Source: Gammaproteobacteria bacterium (GTDB lineage Bacteria > Pseudomonadota > Gammaproteobacteria > SZUA-229). Taken from it: DNA of 9,400 nt. The stretch spans positions 1 to 9,400 of the forward strand of contig JAPHRB010000100.1 in NCBI GenBank assembly GCA_026197015.1. The letters are read 5' to 3'. The notes under the pieces were generated by a model that did not search any database, had not been told where the DNA came from, and saw only the letters and a list, made by a program, of their open reading frames with translations. Shown piece by piece: positions 1 through 6,271 of this stretch (position 1 is the first letter of the stretch; each line of letters starts with the position of its first letter). A program made the translations under genes and the position numbers.

Positions 1-113
1 AAACCTTCACCCAGACAAATGACTTCAAAATCGATATTATGATCCTGCAAATAAGTGCAAAGATAACCCGGAGGTTCGCACATGACATGGCGAAATATTC
101 TCAGCGGTTTCAA
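1..113 (-). CDS. Class I glutamine amidotransferase-like protein (GuaA-type GATase fold), N-terminal part only
   Basis: The visible 37 residues begin MKPLRIFRHV, followed by CEPPGYL and then a hydrophobic strand ending CLGEG. This matches the start of GMP-synthase-like glutamine amidotransferases, which typically open with an 'RIFRH..CEGPGYL' segment. The reading frame is closed by an in-frame TAG at 116-114, directly before a TTG codon at 113. That TTG has a strong Shine-Dalgarno (AAGGGAG on the minus strand) 7 nt upstream, so I take it as the start. The next in-frame ATG, at 83, would cut off the conserved RIFRH segment. The catalytic Cys-His-Glu residues lie outside the window, so whether the enzyme is active, and on what substrate, cannot be said. 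The gene is transcribed divergently from pta. Confidence 0.72.
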   Translation of the reverse strand, partial: MKPLRIFRHVMCEPPGYLCTYLQDHNIDFEVICLGEG

Positions 114-338
114 CTAGTTTCTCCCTTTTTTATAGCGCTACAATATCATCAATATAGAGTACTATATCTATAACATTAGCTCGAGTGAATAAAACAGGTG
201 AAAAACTGAAATAAAATCTAACTTTAAAAAAACATGAGTATCTGTGCCTGTATCTGCTTTAAATATTAAAATATCACTGCACATAATATACTCGGCTTTG
301 ATATTACAATACCTGAAAATAACAATACCTGGAAAAGA
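114..338. promoter_or_regulatory. Divergent intergenic region between the amidotransferase-like gene and pta
   Basis: This 225 bp AT-rich spacer must hold the promoters of both divergent genes. Visible elements are an 8-bp palindrome TAGCGCTA at 133-140; a dyad ATATAG-agta-CTATAT at 152-167; and a tandem 10-mer ACAATACCTG at 306-315 and 322-331, just before the pta start. A possible -10 box for pta is CATAAT at 282-287, but no convincing -35 sits 16-18 bp upstream, so no promoter is assigned. The region encodes no protein that I can support. Confidence 0.5.
306..331 (+). repeat. Tandem 10-bp direct repeat at the pta translation start
   Basis: ACAATACCTG occurs at 306-315 and again at 322-331. 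The copies are 16 bp apart and separated by AAAATA. The second copy runs into the weak ribosome site (GGAAAAG, 331-337) just before the pta ATG. It could be a protein or RNA regulatory site, or a chance duplication in AT-rich DNA. Only the repeat itself is directly seen. Confidence 0.45.
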
Positions 339-2453
339 ATGAAAAACAGTAATCACAATATTTATATTACTGGTGCTGAACGCGGCAGTGGTAAATCCGT
401 CATTATGTTAGCCATGATGGAAATGCTCTCTGGCCATTCCGATAACGTCGGCTTTTTTCGTCCGATTATTCTAACCAGCGATACGCTTACAGGTGACAAA
501 AAAGATGAGTTAATTGAGTTAATCAGCCATCGTTATCAACTGCCCTGGTCATATGAATCAATGTATGGCTGCACCGATACTGAGGCACGTCGCCTGTTAT
601 CAGATGAAAATTACGATGAACTATTAAAGCGAATACTGGACAAATATCACAAGCTACAAAGCCAGTGTGACTATGTAATATGTGTCGGCTCTGATTATAA
701 AGGAGACGAATCTATTTTTGAGTTTGATTTCAATGCGGAGGTGGCGAATAACCTGGGTTGTTTACTCATGCCTGTTATTCAAGGTTCAGGCAGAACAAAT
801 CAACAGATCATAGATGCGTTTGCCAGCCTTAATCACGACATAAAAGAGAATAAAGCTAAACTGCTTGCGGTTGTGGTTAATAGCGTTGATAGCAGGCAGA
901 TAAATGATTTAAGAACTTACTTTGCCAGAAAAGATAACTCGGCTTTTCCCGTGTATGTTGTTGCTTCTGAACCCTCTCTCGAAAAACCCAGCATAGGCGA
1001 CATATTAAGAGAACTAAACGCCAGATTATTATCAAATAATATCGACACCCTGAATCACCAGGTTGATAATTATAAAGTAGCAGCCATGTTAGTGCCTGAT
1101 TTCCTGCAATACCTCGAACAGGGTGATTTAATTATTACACCCGGAGATCGATCAGACATTATTCTCGCCAGCCTGATGGCATTTCATTCTAAAAATTACC
1201 CACAAATTTCCGGAATATTATTAACCGGAAAACAGGAGCCGGCACCTCAGGTCAAGTTATTAATTGATGGTCTGGGTGAACTTCCTTTTTCTGTGTTAAG
1301 TGTGGATACCGATACCTTTACCTCTGCCATAAACGTCACCCGGGTGCACGCCCAACTACATGCAAAAAATGAACGCAAAATTGTCACTGCACTGGCGCTG
1401 GTTGAAGACAGCATCAATATGCAAACACTTAAACAACGTCTCTTAACAACCAGCACACAAAGCGTTACACCTTTAATGTTCGAATATAAATTATTGCAAA
1501 GAGCAAAAACGAATTCACAGCATATCGTTTTACCTGAAGGCGAAGAAGATCGCATATTAAAAGCCGCTGAAATTTTACTTCTCAGAGGCGCTGTTACCTT
1601 GACACTGTTAGGCAATAAAGAAAAGATAGAACAAAAAATACTTTCAATGGGCCTACAACTTCAAGCTATCAACATTATTGATCCACAGCTCTCAGAATTA
1701 CGTGAGTTATTCGCAAAAACCTATTACGAACTTAGAAAACATAAAGGCGTTAGTTATGAGATGTCTTATGACCTCATGCACGATGTTAGCTATTTTGGAA
1801 CCATGATGGTGCACCTTGGATATACTGATGGCATGGTCTCAGGTGCAATTCATACCACCCAGCATACCATTAGACCTGCCTTTGAAATAATTAAAACCAG
1901 AGCCGACACATCCATTGTTTCCAGTGTATTTTTCATGTGTCTGGCAGATCGTGTGCTAGTTTATGGTGATTGCGCGGTTAACCCAAATCCCGATGCGACT
2001 CAACTCGCCGACATTGCTATTAGTTCGGCTGATACCGCCCGCATGTTTAATATTTCTCCCCGTATTGCCATGTTGTCATACTCCACCGGTGAATCGGGTA
2101 AAGGCGAAGCCGTAGAAAAAGTCAGGCGGGCTGTAAAAATCGCTAAAAAATTAAGGCCAGAGTTAATACTCGAAGGCCCCATGCAATATGATGCCGCTGT
2201 GGATTGCGGTGTAGGTAACACTAAACTGCCTGGTAGTCAGGTCGCAGGTCAGGCCAATGTTTTAATTTTTCCTGATTTAAATACCGGCAATAACACCTAC
2301 AAAGCCGTGCAACGTTCATCTGGAGCCATTGCTATAGGCCCTATTTTACAGGGCTTAAACAAACCCGTTAATGATTTAAGCCGTGGATGCACCGTGACTG
2401 ACATTGTTAATACCGTCGTTATCACTGCAATTCAGGCACAGGAATCAAAATGA
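339..2453 (+). CDS. pta: Phosphate acetyltransferase (phosphotransacetylase), long three-domain form
   Basis: Catalyses acetyl-CoA + phosphate <-> acetyl phosphate + CoA in the cytoplasm, the first step of acetate overflow or the last step of acetate uptake with AckA. The 704 residues match the long enterobacterial type (E. coli about 714). The N-terminal dethiobiotin-synthetase-like domain carries an apparent P-loop, GAERGSGKS (12-20). A DRTGG-type regulatory domain covers roughly 215-335. The catalytic PTA_PTB domain covers about 380-700, with the typical segments IVLPEGEEDRILKAA (396-410), GYTDGMVSGAIHTT (494-507), GDCAVNPNPDATQLADIA (543-560) and SYSTGESGKG (580-589). The ATG has only a weak ribosome site (GGAAAAG). 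The stop overlaps the ackA start in ATGA, so the two are probably translationally coupled. In other bacteria the N-terminal domains mediate oligomerisation and NADH/pyruvate control; that is family knowledge, not seen here. Identification is secure. Confidence 0.97.
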   Translation: MKNSNHNIYITGAERGSGKSVIMLAMMEMLSGHSDNVGFFRPIILTSDTLTGDKKDELIELISHRYQLPWSYESMYGCTDTEARRLLSDENYDELLKRILDKYHKLQSQCDYVICVGSDYKGDESIFEFDFNAEVANNLGCLLMPVIQGSGRTNQQIIDAFASLNHDIKENKAKLLAVVVNSVDSRQINDLRTYFARKDNSAFPVYVVASEPSLEKPSIGDILRELNARLLSNNIDTLNHQVDNYKVAAMLVPDFLQYLEQGDLIITPGDRSDIILASLMAFHSKNYPQISGILLTGKQEPAPQVKLLIDGLGELPFSVLSVDTDTFTSAINVTRVHAQLHAKNERKIVTALALVEDSINMQTLKQRLLTTSTQSVTPLMFEYKLLQRAKTNSQHIVLPEGEEDRILKAAEILLLRGAVTLTLLGNKEKIEQKILSMGLQLQAINIIDPQLSELRELFAKTYYELRKHKGVSYEMSYDLMHDVSYFGTMMVHLGYTDGMVSGAIHTTQHTIRPAFEIIKTRADTSIVSSVFFMCLADRVLVYGDCAVNPNPDATQLADIAISSADTARMFNISPRIAMLSYSTGESGKGEAVEKVRRAVKIAKKLRPELILEGPMQYDAAVDCGVGNTKLPGSQVAGQANVLIFPDLNTGNNTYKAVQRSSGAIAIGPILQGLNKPVNDLSRGCTVTDIVNTVVITAIQAQESK

Positions 2454-3646
2454 ACGTTGCGCTGAAAAACAAACATAAGGTGTTAGTGATTAATGCGGGC
2501 AGTTCATCTATCAAATATAGTTTGATTGAAATAACACAAAAAAATATTATTGCCTCAGGATCCATTGAAAATATTGGTGAGACAAAAGATTCTTCCACAA
2601 ATTTCGCAGACCATGAGCAAGCATTACAATATATATTTTCGACGTTAAAAAAATCAGCTCTAATAAACAGCGAAAATGAATTACTTTGCATTGGTCACAG
2701 AGTCGTACATGGCGGTGAGCACTTTCAGCAACCAGCGATTATTAATGCTGAGGTGATTGAAAATATTCGTGACACCATCGTATTAGCACCGCTACAGAAT
2801 CCGGCCAATTTACTTGGCATAGAACTGGCCATGAAACATTTCAACACAGTTACCCAGGTGGCGGTATTTGATACCACTTTTCATCAGACACTGCCAGCTC
2901 ATGTTTATCATTATGCGGTGCCAAAAGCCTGGTACGAACAACACGGTGTACGCCGTTATGGATTTCATGGCACTTCTCACTTTTATGTTGCTAAAAAAGC
3001 AGCACAATATTTATGTAAACCACTAGAGACTTTAAATATCATAAGTCTGCATCTGGGTAATGGCGCAAGCATAACAGCAATAGAAAAAGGCAAAAGCGTG
3101 GACACATCAATGGGCATGACCCCGCTAGAAGGGCTGATGATGGGTTCGCGTTGTGGTGACATAGATCCGGCTTTACATTTCTATCTTACAAATTCCCAAA
3201 AAATGAGCCTGCCCGAGATTGAAACAGCTCTGAACAAACACAGCGGTTTAAAAGGTATTTGCGGCGAGAATGATATGCGCGAAGTACATAAACTTGCTGA
3301 TTCTGGCGATAAAAATGCTCAACTCGCATTAGATATGTATGTTTACCGAATCAAAAAATACCTGGGTTCCTACTTTGCAACTCTGGGCCATGTGGATGCC
3401 ATCATTTTTACTGGTGGTATCGGTGAGAATGATGCCAAATTACGAGAACAGTGCTGTTATAATCTAGGTGTTTTAGGCATTACAGTTAACGACAGTAAAA
3501 ATAATTCAGGCAAGTCGAACCACACTAGTTCAGGCTGCCTTGAAATTAGTGATAACAATCAGGCTGTCGCTGTTCTGGTTATTAAGACCAATGAAGAACT
3601 GGAAATTGCACTTCAATCAGTAGCGTGTTTAGATCAGGAAAACTAG
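2450..3646 (+). CDS. ackA: Acetate kinase
   Basis: Interconverts acetyl phosphate + ADP with acetate + ATP in the cytoplasm, paired with pta. Length (398 aa) fits the family (E. coli 400). Diagnostic segments in order: VLVINAGSSSIKYSLIE (11-27, with active-site Asn15), GHRVVHGGEHF (82-92, Arg84), VAVFDTTFHQTLP (137-149, Asp141), YGFHGTSH (170-177, His173), SLHLGNGASITAI (199-211), MGSRCGDIDP (231-240, Arg234), FTGGIGEN (320-327) and the C-terminal NEE (381-383). About eight residues precede the usual N-terminus, but the ATGA overlap with pta favours this start. Oddities: the normally conserved 'PLHNP' reads PLQNP, so Gln116 replaces a conserved His (codon CAG at 2795-2797), and the usual 'SGLSNDMRE' reads ICGENDMRE (270-278). 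All other key catalytic residues are present, so the enzyme is probably active. Confidence 0.97.
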   Translation: MNVALKNKHKVLVINAGSSSIKYSLIEITQKNIIASGSIENIGETKDSSTNFADHEQALQYIFSTLKKSALINSENELLCIGHRVVHGGEHFQQPAIINAEVIENIRDTIVLAPLQNPANLLGIELAMKHFNTVTQVAVFDTTFHQTLPAHVYHYAVPKAWYEQHGVRRYGFHGTSHFYVAKKAAQYLCKPLETLNIISLHLGNGASITAIEKGKSVDTSMGMTPLEGLMMGSRCGDIDPALHFYLTNSQKMSLPEIETALNKHSGLKGICGENDMREVHKLADSGDKNAQLALDMYVYRIKKYLGSYFATLGHVDAIIFTGGIGENDAKLREQCCYNLGVLGITVNDSKNNSGKSNHTSSGCLEISDNNQAVAVLVIKTNEELEIALQSVACLDQEN

Positions 3647-3651
3647 TATTT

Positions 3652-3674
3652 AGCCAATAAGCAACACATTGGCT
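3652..3674 (+). other. Hairpin just after ackA, possible weak transcript end
   Basis: AGCCAAT (3652-3658) and ATTGGCT (3668-3674) form a perfect 7-bp stem with a 9-nt loop, starting 6 bp after the ackA stop. No U-run follows directly; the nearest T6 is at about 3700-3705. It is therefore not a classical intrinsic terminator, but could be a 3'-end stabilising hairpin or part of a Rho-dependent end. Confidence 0.35.
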
Positions 3675-3715
3675 GGTAAACAGCTATAGGTTCGGTTACT
3701 TTTTTCTGTTACCTT

Positions 3716-3770
3716 TAGTGAACGTCACTACCGACACATTCACTCAAATATTACGAATATGAGTTATAAT
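3716..3770 (+). promoter_or_regulatory. Putative promoter with two dyads upstream of the small helical protein gene
   Basis: A consensus -10 hexamer TATAAT lies at 3765-3770, 55 bp before the ATG at 3826. No good -35 hexamer is found 16-18 bp upstream (ACTCAA-like), which suggests activator dependence or another sigma factor. Two inverted repeats lie nearby: TAGTGA-ACG-TCACTA (3716-3730, perfect 6-bp arms) and ATATT-ACG-AATAT (3748-3760, perfect 5-bp arms). The second sits in the spacer just before the -10 box. Their centres are 31 bp apart, about three helical turns, as expected for paired operator sites. Binding of any regulator is inference. Confidence 0.42.
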
Positions 3771-3825
3771 TGATTACTTACTACAGCCTGGACATTTAAT
3801 TTAAAACACAACTCTGGAGTAGAAC

Positions 3826-4089
3826 ATGAAAGATATTCAAAAACGTATTGATGATATGTTAAACGAACTAAAAGAAGAACGTGACGAGCTAAAGTTAAAA
3901 CTACATCTGGCGAAAATGAATGTCAGTGAAGAGTGGGATAAACTTGAATTAAAGCTTGAAAAACTCGAAGGAAAAGCACAGGAGCTAGGAGAAGTAACCG
4001 TGGATGCCTCAAAAGATGTTGGAGAAGCCGCCAAACTACTTGGCCAGGAAATAATGGAAGGTTTCAAAAAGATTGCCAAACATCTTTAA
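3826..4089 (+). CDS. Small, highly charged helical (coiled-coil-like) protein of unknown function
   Basis: An 87-residue protein rich in Lys, Glu, Asp and Leu, with no Cys or Pro and a single Trp (37). Residues 1-54 have leucine/hydrophobic spacing typical of a helical hairpin or coiled coil (for example ELKLKLHLAK at 21-30 and KLELKLEKLEGK at 39-50). Residues 64-87 (DVGEAAKLLGQEIMEGFKKI, then AKHL) look like a further amphipathic helix. There is no signal peptide or membrane segment, so it is probably cytoplasmic. A good Shine-Dalgarno (GGAG, 3816-3819) precedes the ATG by 6 nt, supporting it as a real gene. In general character it resembles small charged helical proteins linked to stress (sll1863-like), but no function is assigned. 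It stands alone after pta-ackA and seems to have its own promoter. The open frame on the opposite strand is a shadow. Confidence 0.85.
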   Translation: MKDIQKRIDDMLNELKEERDELKLKLHLAKMNVSEEWDKLELKLEKLEGKAQELGEVTVDASKDVGEAAKLLGQEIMEGFKKIAKHL

Positions 4090-4141
4090 GTAGTAATTCG
4101 GCTTATACACAGTTCAGGTATATAAGTTTGTACATAAATAA

Positions 4142-4209
4142 TGGAATGCCGGTCAGGATATAGCGATTTTTTACATTATTTTGATACTTGATGGATTTCG
4201 GTCATTCCA
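4142..4209. repeat. Imperfect inverted repeat, possibly a decayed mobile or palindromic element
   Basis: TGGAATGCCG at 4142-4151 pairs with CGGTCATTCCA at 4199-4209: seven perfect outer pairs, a one-base bulge (T4202), then three more pairs. The arms enclose 47 bp of AT-rich DNA. A GGAATG...CATTCC arrangement is common in bacterial intergenic palindromic repeats and in ends of small non-autonomous elements. No target-site duplication is clear, and copy number elsewhere cannot be judged from one window. Confidence 0.35.
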
Positions 4210-4257
4210 GTATTTTAGAACTTACCTAAGCTTATAACTCTGCTGGAAAGCGGACAA

Positions 4258-4323
4258 ATGCTTAATGCAAACTCCCTGACGGTATTGTTTATATCGGGAG
4301 CGGTAATGTCTGTGAAATTATAA
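4258..4323 (+). CDS. Possible 21-residue hydrophobic peptide (speculative microORF)
   Basis: An ATG at 4258 opens 21 codons ending in TAA (4321-4323). The peptide starts MLNANSLTVLFISG and ends in VKL, so it has a hydrophobic centre that could just span or insert in a membrane. A Shine-Dalgarno-like GGAAAG (4245-4250) precedes the ATG by 7 nt. Against it, the frame is very short, such frames occur often by chance, and no strong promoter is visible. A CTCCC/GGGAG stem (4272-4276 with 4296-4300) lies inside it and suggests the stretch may instead be structured noncoding sequence. Confidence 0.15.
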   Translation: MLNANSLTVLFISGAVMSVKL

Positions 4324-4437
4324 CCAATGAATTAAGGCATTATTTGCGGTGTTTTCTAGATAAGCTTTTAATCACGAAATATACATGTCTTTACAATAAA
4401 CCTTTAAAAATCATGCATATTTGATTCTGAGACACTA

Positions 4438-5574
4438 CTATTCCTGATACCAGCGTCCATCGGGTTCAGGTTTCATCCACAAAAAACTGAACCAGTAATA
4501 AACATTTTTCTCACTATTAGAAGGAGCTGTGCAGTTGAATTTTGATCTGCCGGCGGTTAAATTTTCCTTCGCTGTAATATTAACGATACCTTTATCGAAA
4601 TTTTCCCAGGAAACAATCGCTCTACCCTGACGGGTCGCATAACATGCAAAAGCTGATTTATTATAATCCCCTGATAGTAACTGAAGTTTTAACTCAGGCA
4701 GTTTATGTTGATTTAACAACACCCCATCCACGGGTGATAAAATAGTTACTGGTAGATCCCTGGTAATAATTTTCATTGCAAAATCGTTTATCTCATCATA
4801 ACCCGTCGCCATAGGAAACCGTGCAATCGCCTGAAAATCAGATGTACGACTCAATACACCGGAGTGCTGGCCAAGACCTATATAACCTGAGTCTCGTAAA
4901 ATTTCTTTCAAACTGTTTGAAAATTCACCATATGGATAAGCAAACACTCTTATTGGTGTAGAAACTTCTCGCTCAAGGATAAATTGAGCCTGATTAATTT
5001 CATTGGTTACTCTGTATTTCCACTGTTTTTGTGTTTCGTTTTTATGTTTGCGAATTAAATGCGCATGGCTATGGCTGTGATTACCTATCTCAGCACCCAT
5101 TTTTTGTAATTCACGCAATTGATTCCAGCTCATAAAATTTTGATTCGCATCACCAATATATTGTGTTGTCACAAATACCGTAAAAGGCAGCCCCTTTGCT
5201 CTCAATACTGGAAAGGCCTCGTTATATACTGATGCATATGCATCGTCAAAAGTAATAACCACTGTTTTAGGGGGTAAAGAACGGGCAGATTCAAGGTAGT
5301 TTAAAACTTTAGATAATGGCCAGACATTAAAATTGTTATCTACCAGGTAGTTTATGTGTTGTTTAAAAATCTCAGGCCTGACACTGGTCAGTGGAGAACT
5401 GACATTTGACACATTATGATACATAAGTATAACAGCGTCGTTTGATGAAACATTAGAATGGGATTGGGGCAGGTATTGGGACTGGGCCTGTAGAGAACTG
5501 AAAAGAAAAATAAAATAAAGTAAAATATTTACTCTACTCCATTTATTGCATATCTTGAAGCCTCTATAAATCAT
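4438..5574 (-). CDS. Exported polysaccharide deacetylase (NodB/carbohydrate esterase 4 type) with extra C-terminal domain
   Basis: Predicted metal-dependent deacetylase of N-acetylated or O-acetylated polysaccharide, acting in the cell envelope. A long basic N-terminus (MIYRGFKICNKWSR) precedes a hydrophobic stretch (15-30, ending SSLQA), giving a signal peptide or membrane anchor. The NodB domain covers about 45-270: MYHNV (51-55); TFDD (108-111, catalytic base Asp110 and metal ligand Asp111); HSHSH (166-170, metal ligands His166 and His170); and AYPYGE (212-217). Residues about 275-378 form a further, probably beta-rich, region with CYATRQGRAIVSW (311-323), FNCTAPS (346-352) and a terminal DGRWYQE. 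Its two Cys (311, 348) could form a disulfide in the periplasm. It is the last gene of a probable three-gene unit, 49 bp after the cation transporter gene. The substrate is unknown; PgaB-like or lipo/exopolysaccharide roles are possible. Confidence 0.9.
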   Translation of the reverse strand: MIYRGFKICNKWSRVNILLYFIFLFSSLQAQSQYLPQSHSNVSSNDAVILMYHNVSNVSSPLTSVRPEIFKQHINYLVDNNFNVWPLSKVLNYLESARSLPPKTVVITFDDAYASVYNEAFPVLRAKGLPFTVFVTTQYIGDANQNFMSWNQLRELQKMGAEIGNHSHSHAHLIRKHKNETQKQWKYRVTNEINQAQFILEREVSTPIRVFAYPYGEFSNSLKEILRDSGYIGLGQHSGVLSRTSDFQAIARFPMATGYDEINDFAMKIITRDLPVTILSPVDGVLLNQHKLPELKLQLLSGDYNKSAFACYATRQGRAIVSWENFDKGIVNITAKENLTAGRSKFNCTAPSNSEKNVYYWFSFLWMKPEPDGRWYQE

Positions 5575-5623
5575 TTTAAACTCATTAATATCCTAAAAAC
5601 GTAAGGATAAATATTTAACCGGG

Positions 5624-6247
5624 TTATAAATCTATATAAGTTTTAATCGTTGCTAGTATACCAAATACAATAAATAGAGCACCACTTATTCTATGTATCA
5701 GAATAACGGGCATTTTTTTCAGTAAAGTAACCCCAGCCCACACACCCAGTACTGAAGTTGTTATTAAAGCTAATGTGGCGCCCAACCAGACTGCTACGGG
5801 AATACTTGTGCTAGCTAAAGCCACAACAGCTAACTGGGTTTTATCTCCAAACTCAGCAACCGTTATGAGAAGAAAGGTAGACATAAATATACGCCCAGCG
5901 CTTTTGATATGTAGATTTCCTTCATCCCCCTGCACTTTTTCCTGTACACGTAGGGCATGAATACCGAAACCCAGAAACAATATAGCCACCATAGCCGAAA
6001 TATAGACATCTGTTATCCAGCTTGAAATTGCTACGCCAAATACTACCGCTAAGGTATTAAGCAATAAAAATGCGACGACTGCTCCCAGTACCACTGACAC
6101 TGCTTTATATCTGGCAGCTAGTAACATACAAACCAGCTGACTCTTATCACCAAATTCAGCTGCTAATATTAGTAAGTAACTTGAGCTGGAAACAGTTAAA
6201 ACATCAAACCCGTTTAAAGTAGATAACGGCTCCAGGAGATCATTCAT
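5624..6247 (-). CDS. GDT1/UPF0016 (TMEM165 family) cation transporter, probably Mn2+/Ca2+ exporter
   Basis: Inner-membrane transporter with the two family signature motifs, EFGDKS (31-36) and EFGDKT (132-137), one in each half of an inverted-repeat fold of about six membrane helices. A charged loop (about 102-120) joins the halves. Bacterial and eukaryotic relatives (MneA, Gdt1, TMEM165) move Mn2+ and/or Ca2+ out of the cytoplasm, usually against H+. I choose the ATG at 6247 (207 aa) because AGGTGA (6261-6256) lies 8 nt upstream. A GTG at 6259 would add four residues (MIKH), but it overlaps this ribosome site and has none of its own. The gene begins 24 bp after the stop of the upstream membrane protein gene, so the two are probably cotranscribed. 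I see no yybP-ykoY Mn2+ riboswitch immediately upstream or before the preceding gene. Confidence 0.9.
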   Translation of the reverse strand: MNDLLEPLSTLNGFDVLTVSSSSYLLILAAEFGDKSQLVCMLLAARYKAVSVVLGAVVAFLLLNTLAVVFGVAISSWITDVYISAMVAILFLGFGIHALRVQEKVQGDEGNLHIKSAGRIFMSTFLLITVAEFGDKTQLAVVALASTSIPVAVWLGATLALITTSVLGVWAGVTLLKKMPVILIHRISGALFIVFGILATIKTYIDL

Positions 6248-6271
6248 GTGTTTAATCACCTGAACTGAACA

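Larger units (their letters stand above)
4090..4437. other. Gene-poor 348 bp gap between convergent genes
   Basis: Two convergent genes end on either side of this stretch. It holds a weak stem, CTTATA/TATAAG (4102-4107 with 4121-4126), followed by TTTG, which could mark the end of the small helical protein transcript. It also holds an imperfect inverted repeat (4142-4209) and a short possible reading frame (4258-4323), entered separately. On the minus strand, a 5-bp AT stem followed by a short T-run (about 4404-4426) might end the deacetylase transcript, but it is weak. No convincing terminator, RNA gene or protein remnant was recognised. Confidence 0.5.

Noticed and set aside
168..356. Open frame of 62 codons on the minus strand before pta
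   Set aside because: Low-complexity AT-rich translation with no family resemblance; it overlaps the pta start and occupies the promoter region.
1247..1615. Long minus-strand open frame inside pta
   Set aside because: Antisense shadow of a strongly conserved coding region; no recognisable protein.
2000..3007. Minus-strand open frames at 2000-2221, 2422-2691 and 2810-3007
   Set aside because: Antisense shadows of pta and ackA without domain signals or convincing starts.
3694..3706. T6 run after ackA as an intrinsic terminator
   Set aside because: The only good stem (3652-3674) ends about 25 nt earlier and no strong stem directly precedes the T-run.
3837..4079. 80-codon minus-strand frame opposite the small helical protein
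   Set aside because: Ser/Phe-rich translation expected from the complement of Lys/Glu/Leu codons; the plus strand has the better ribosome site and protein character.
5775..5960. Plus-strand frame inside the cation transporter gene
   Set aside because: Shadow of the UPF0016 gene, which carries both signature motifs on the minus strand.
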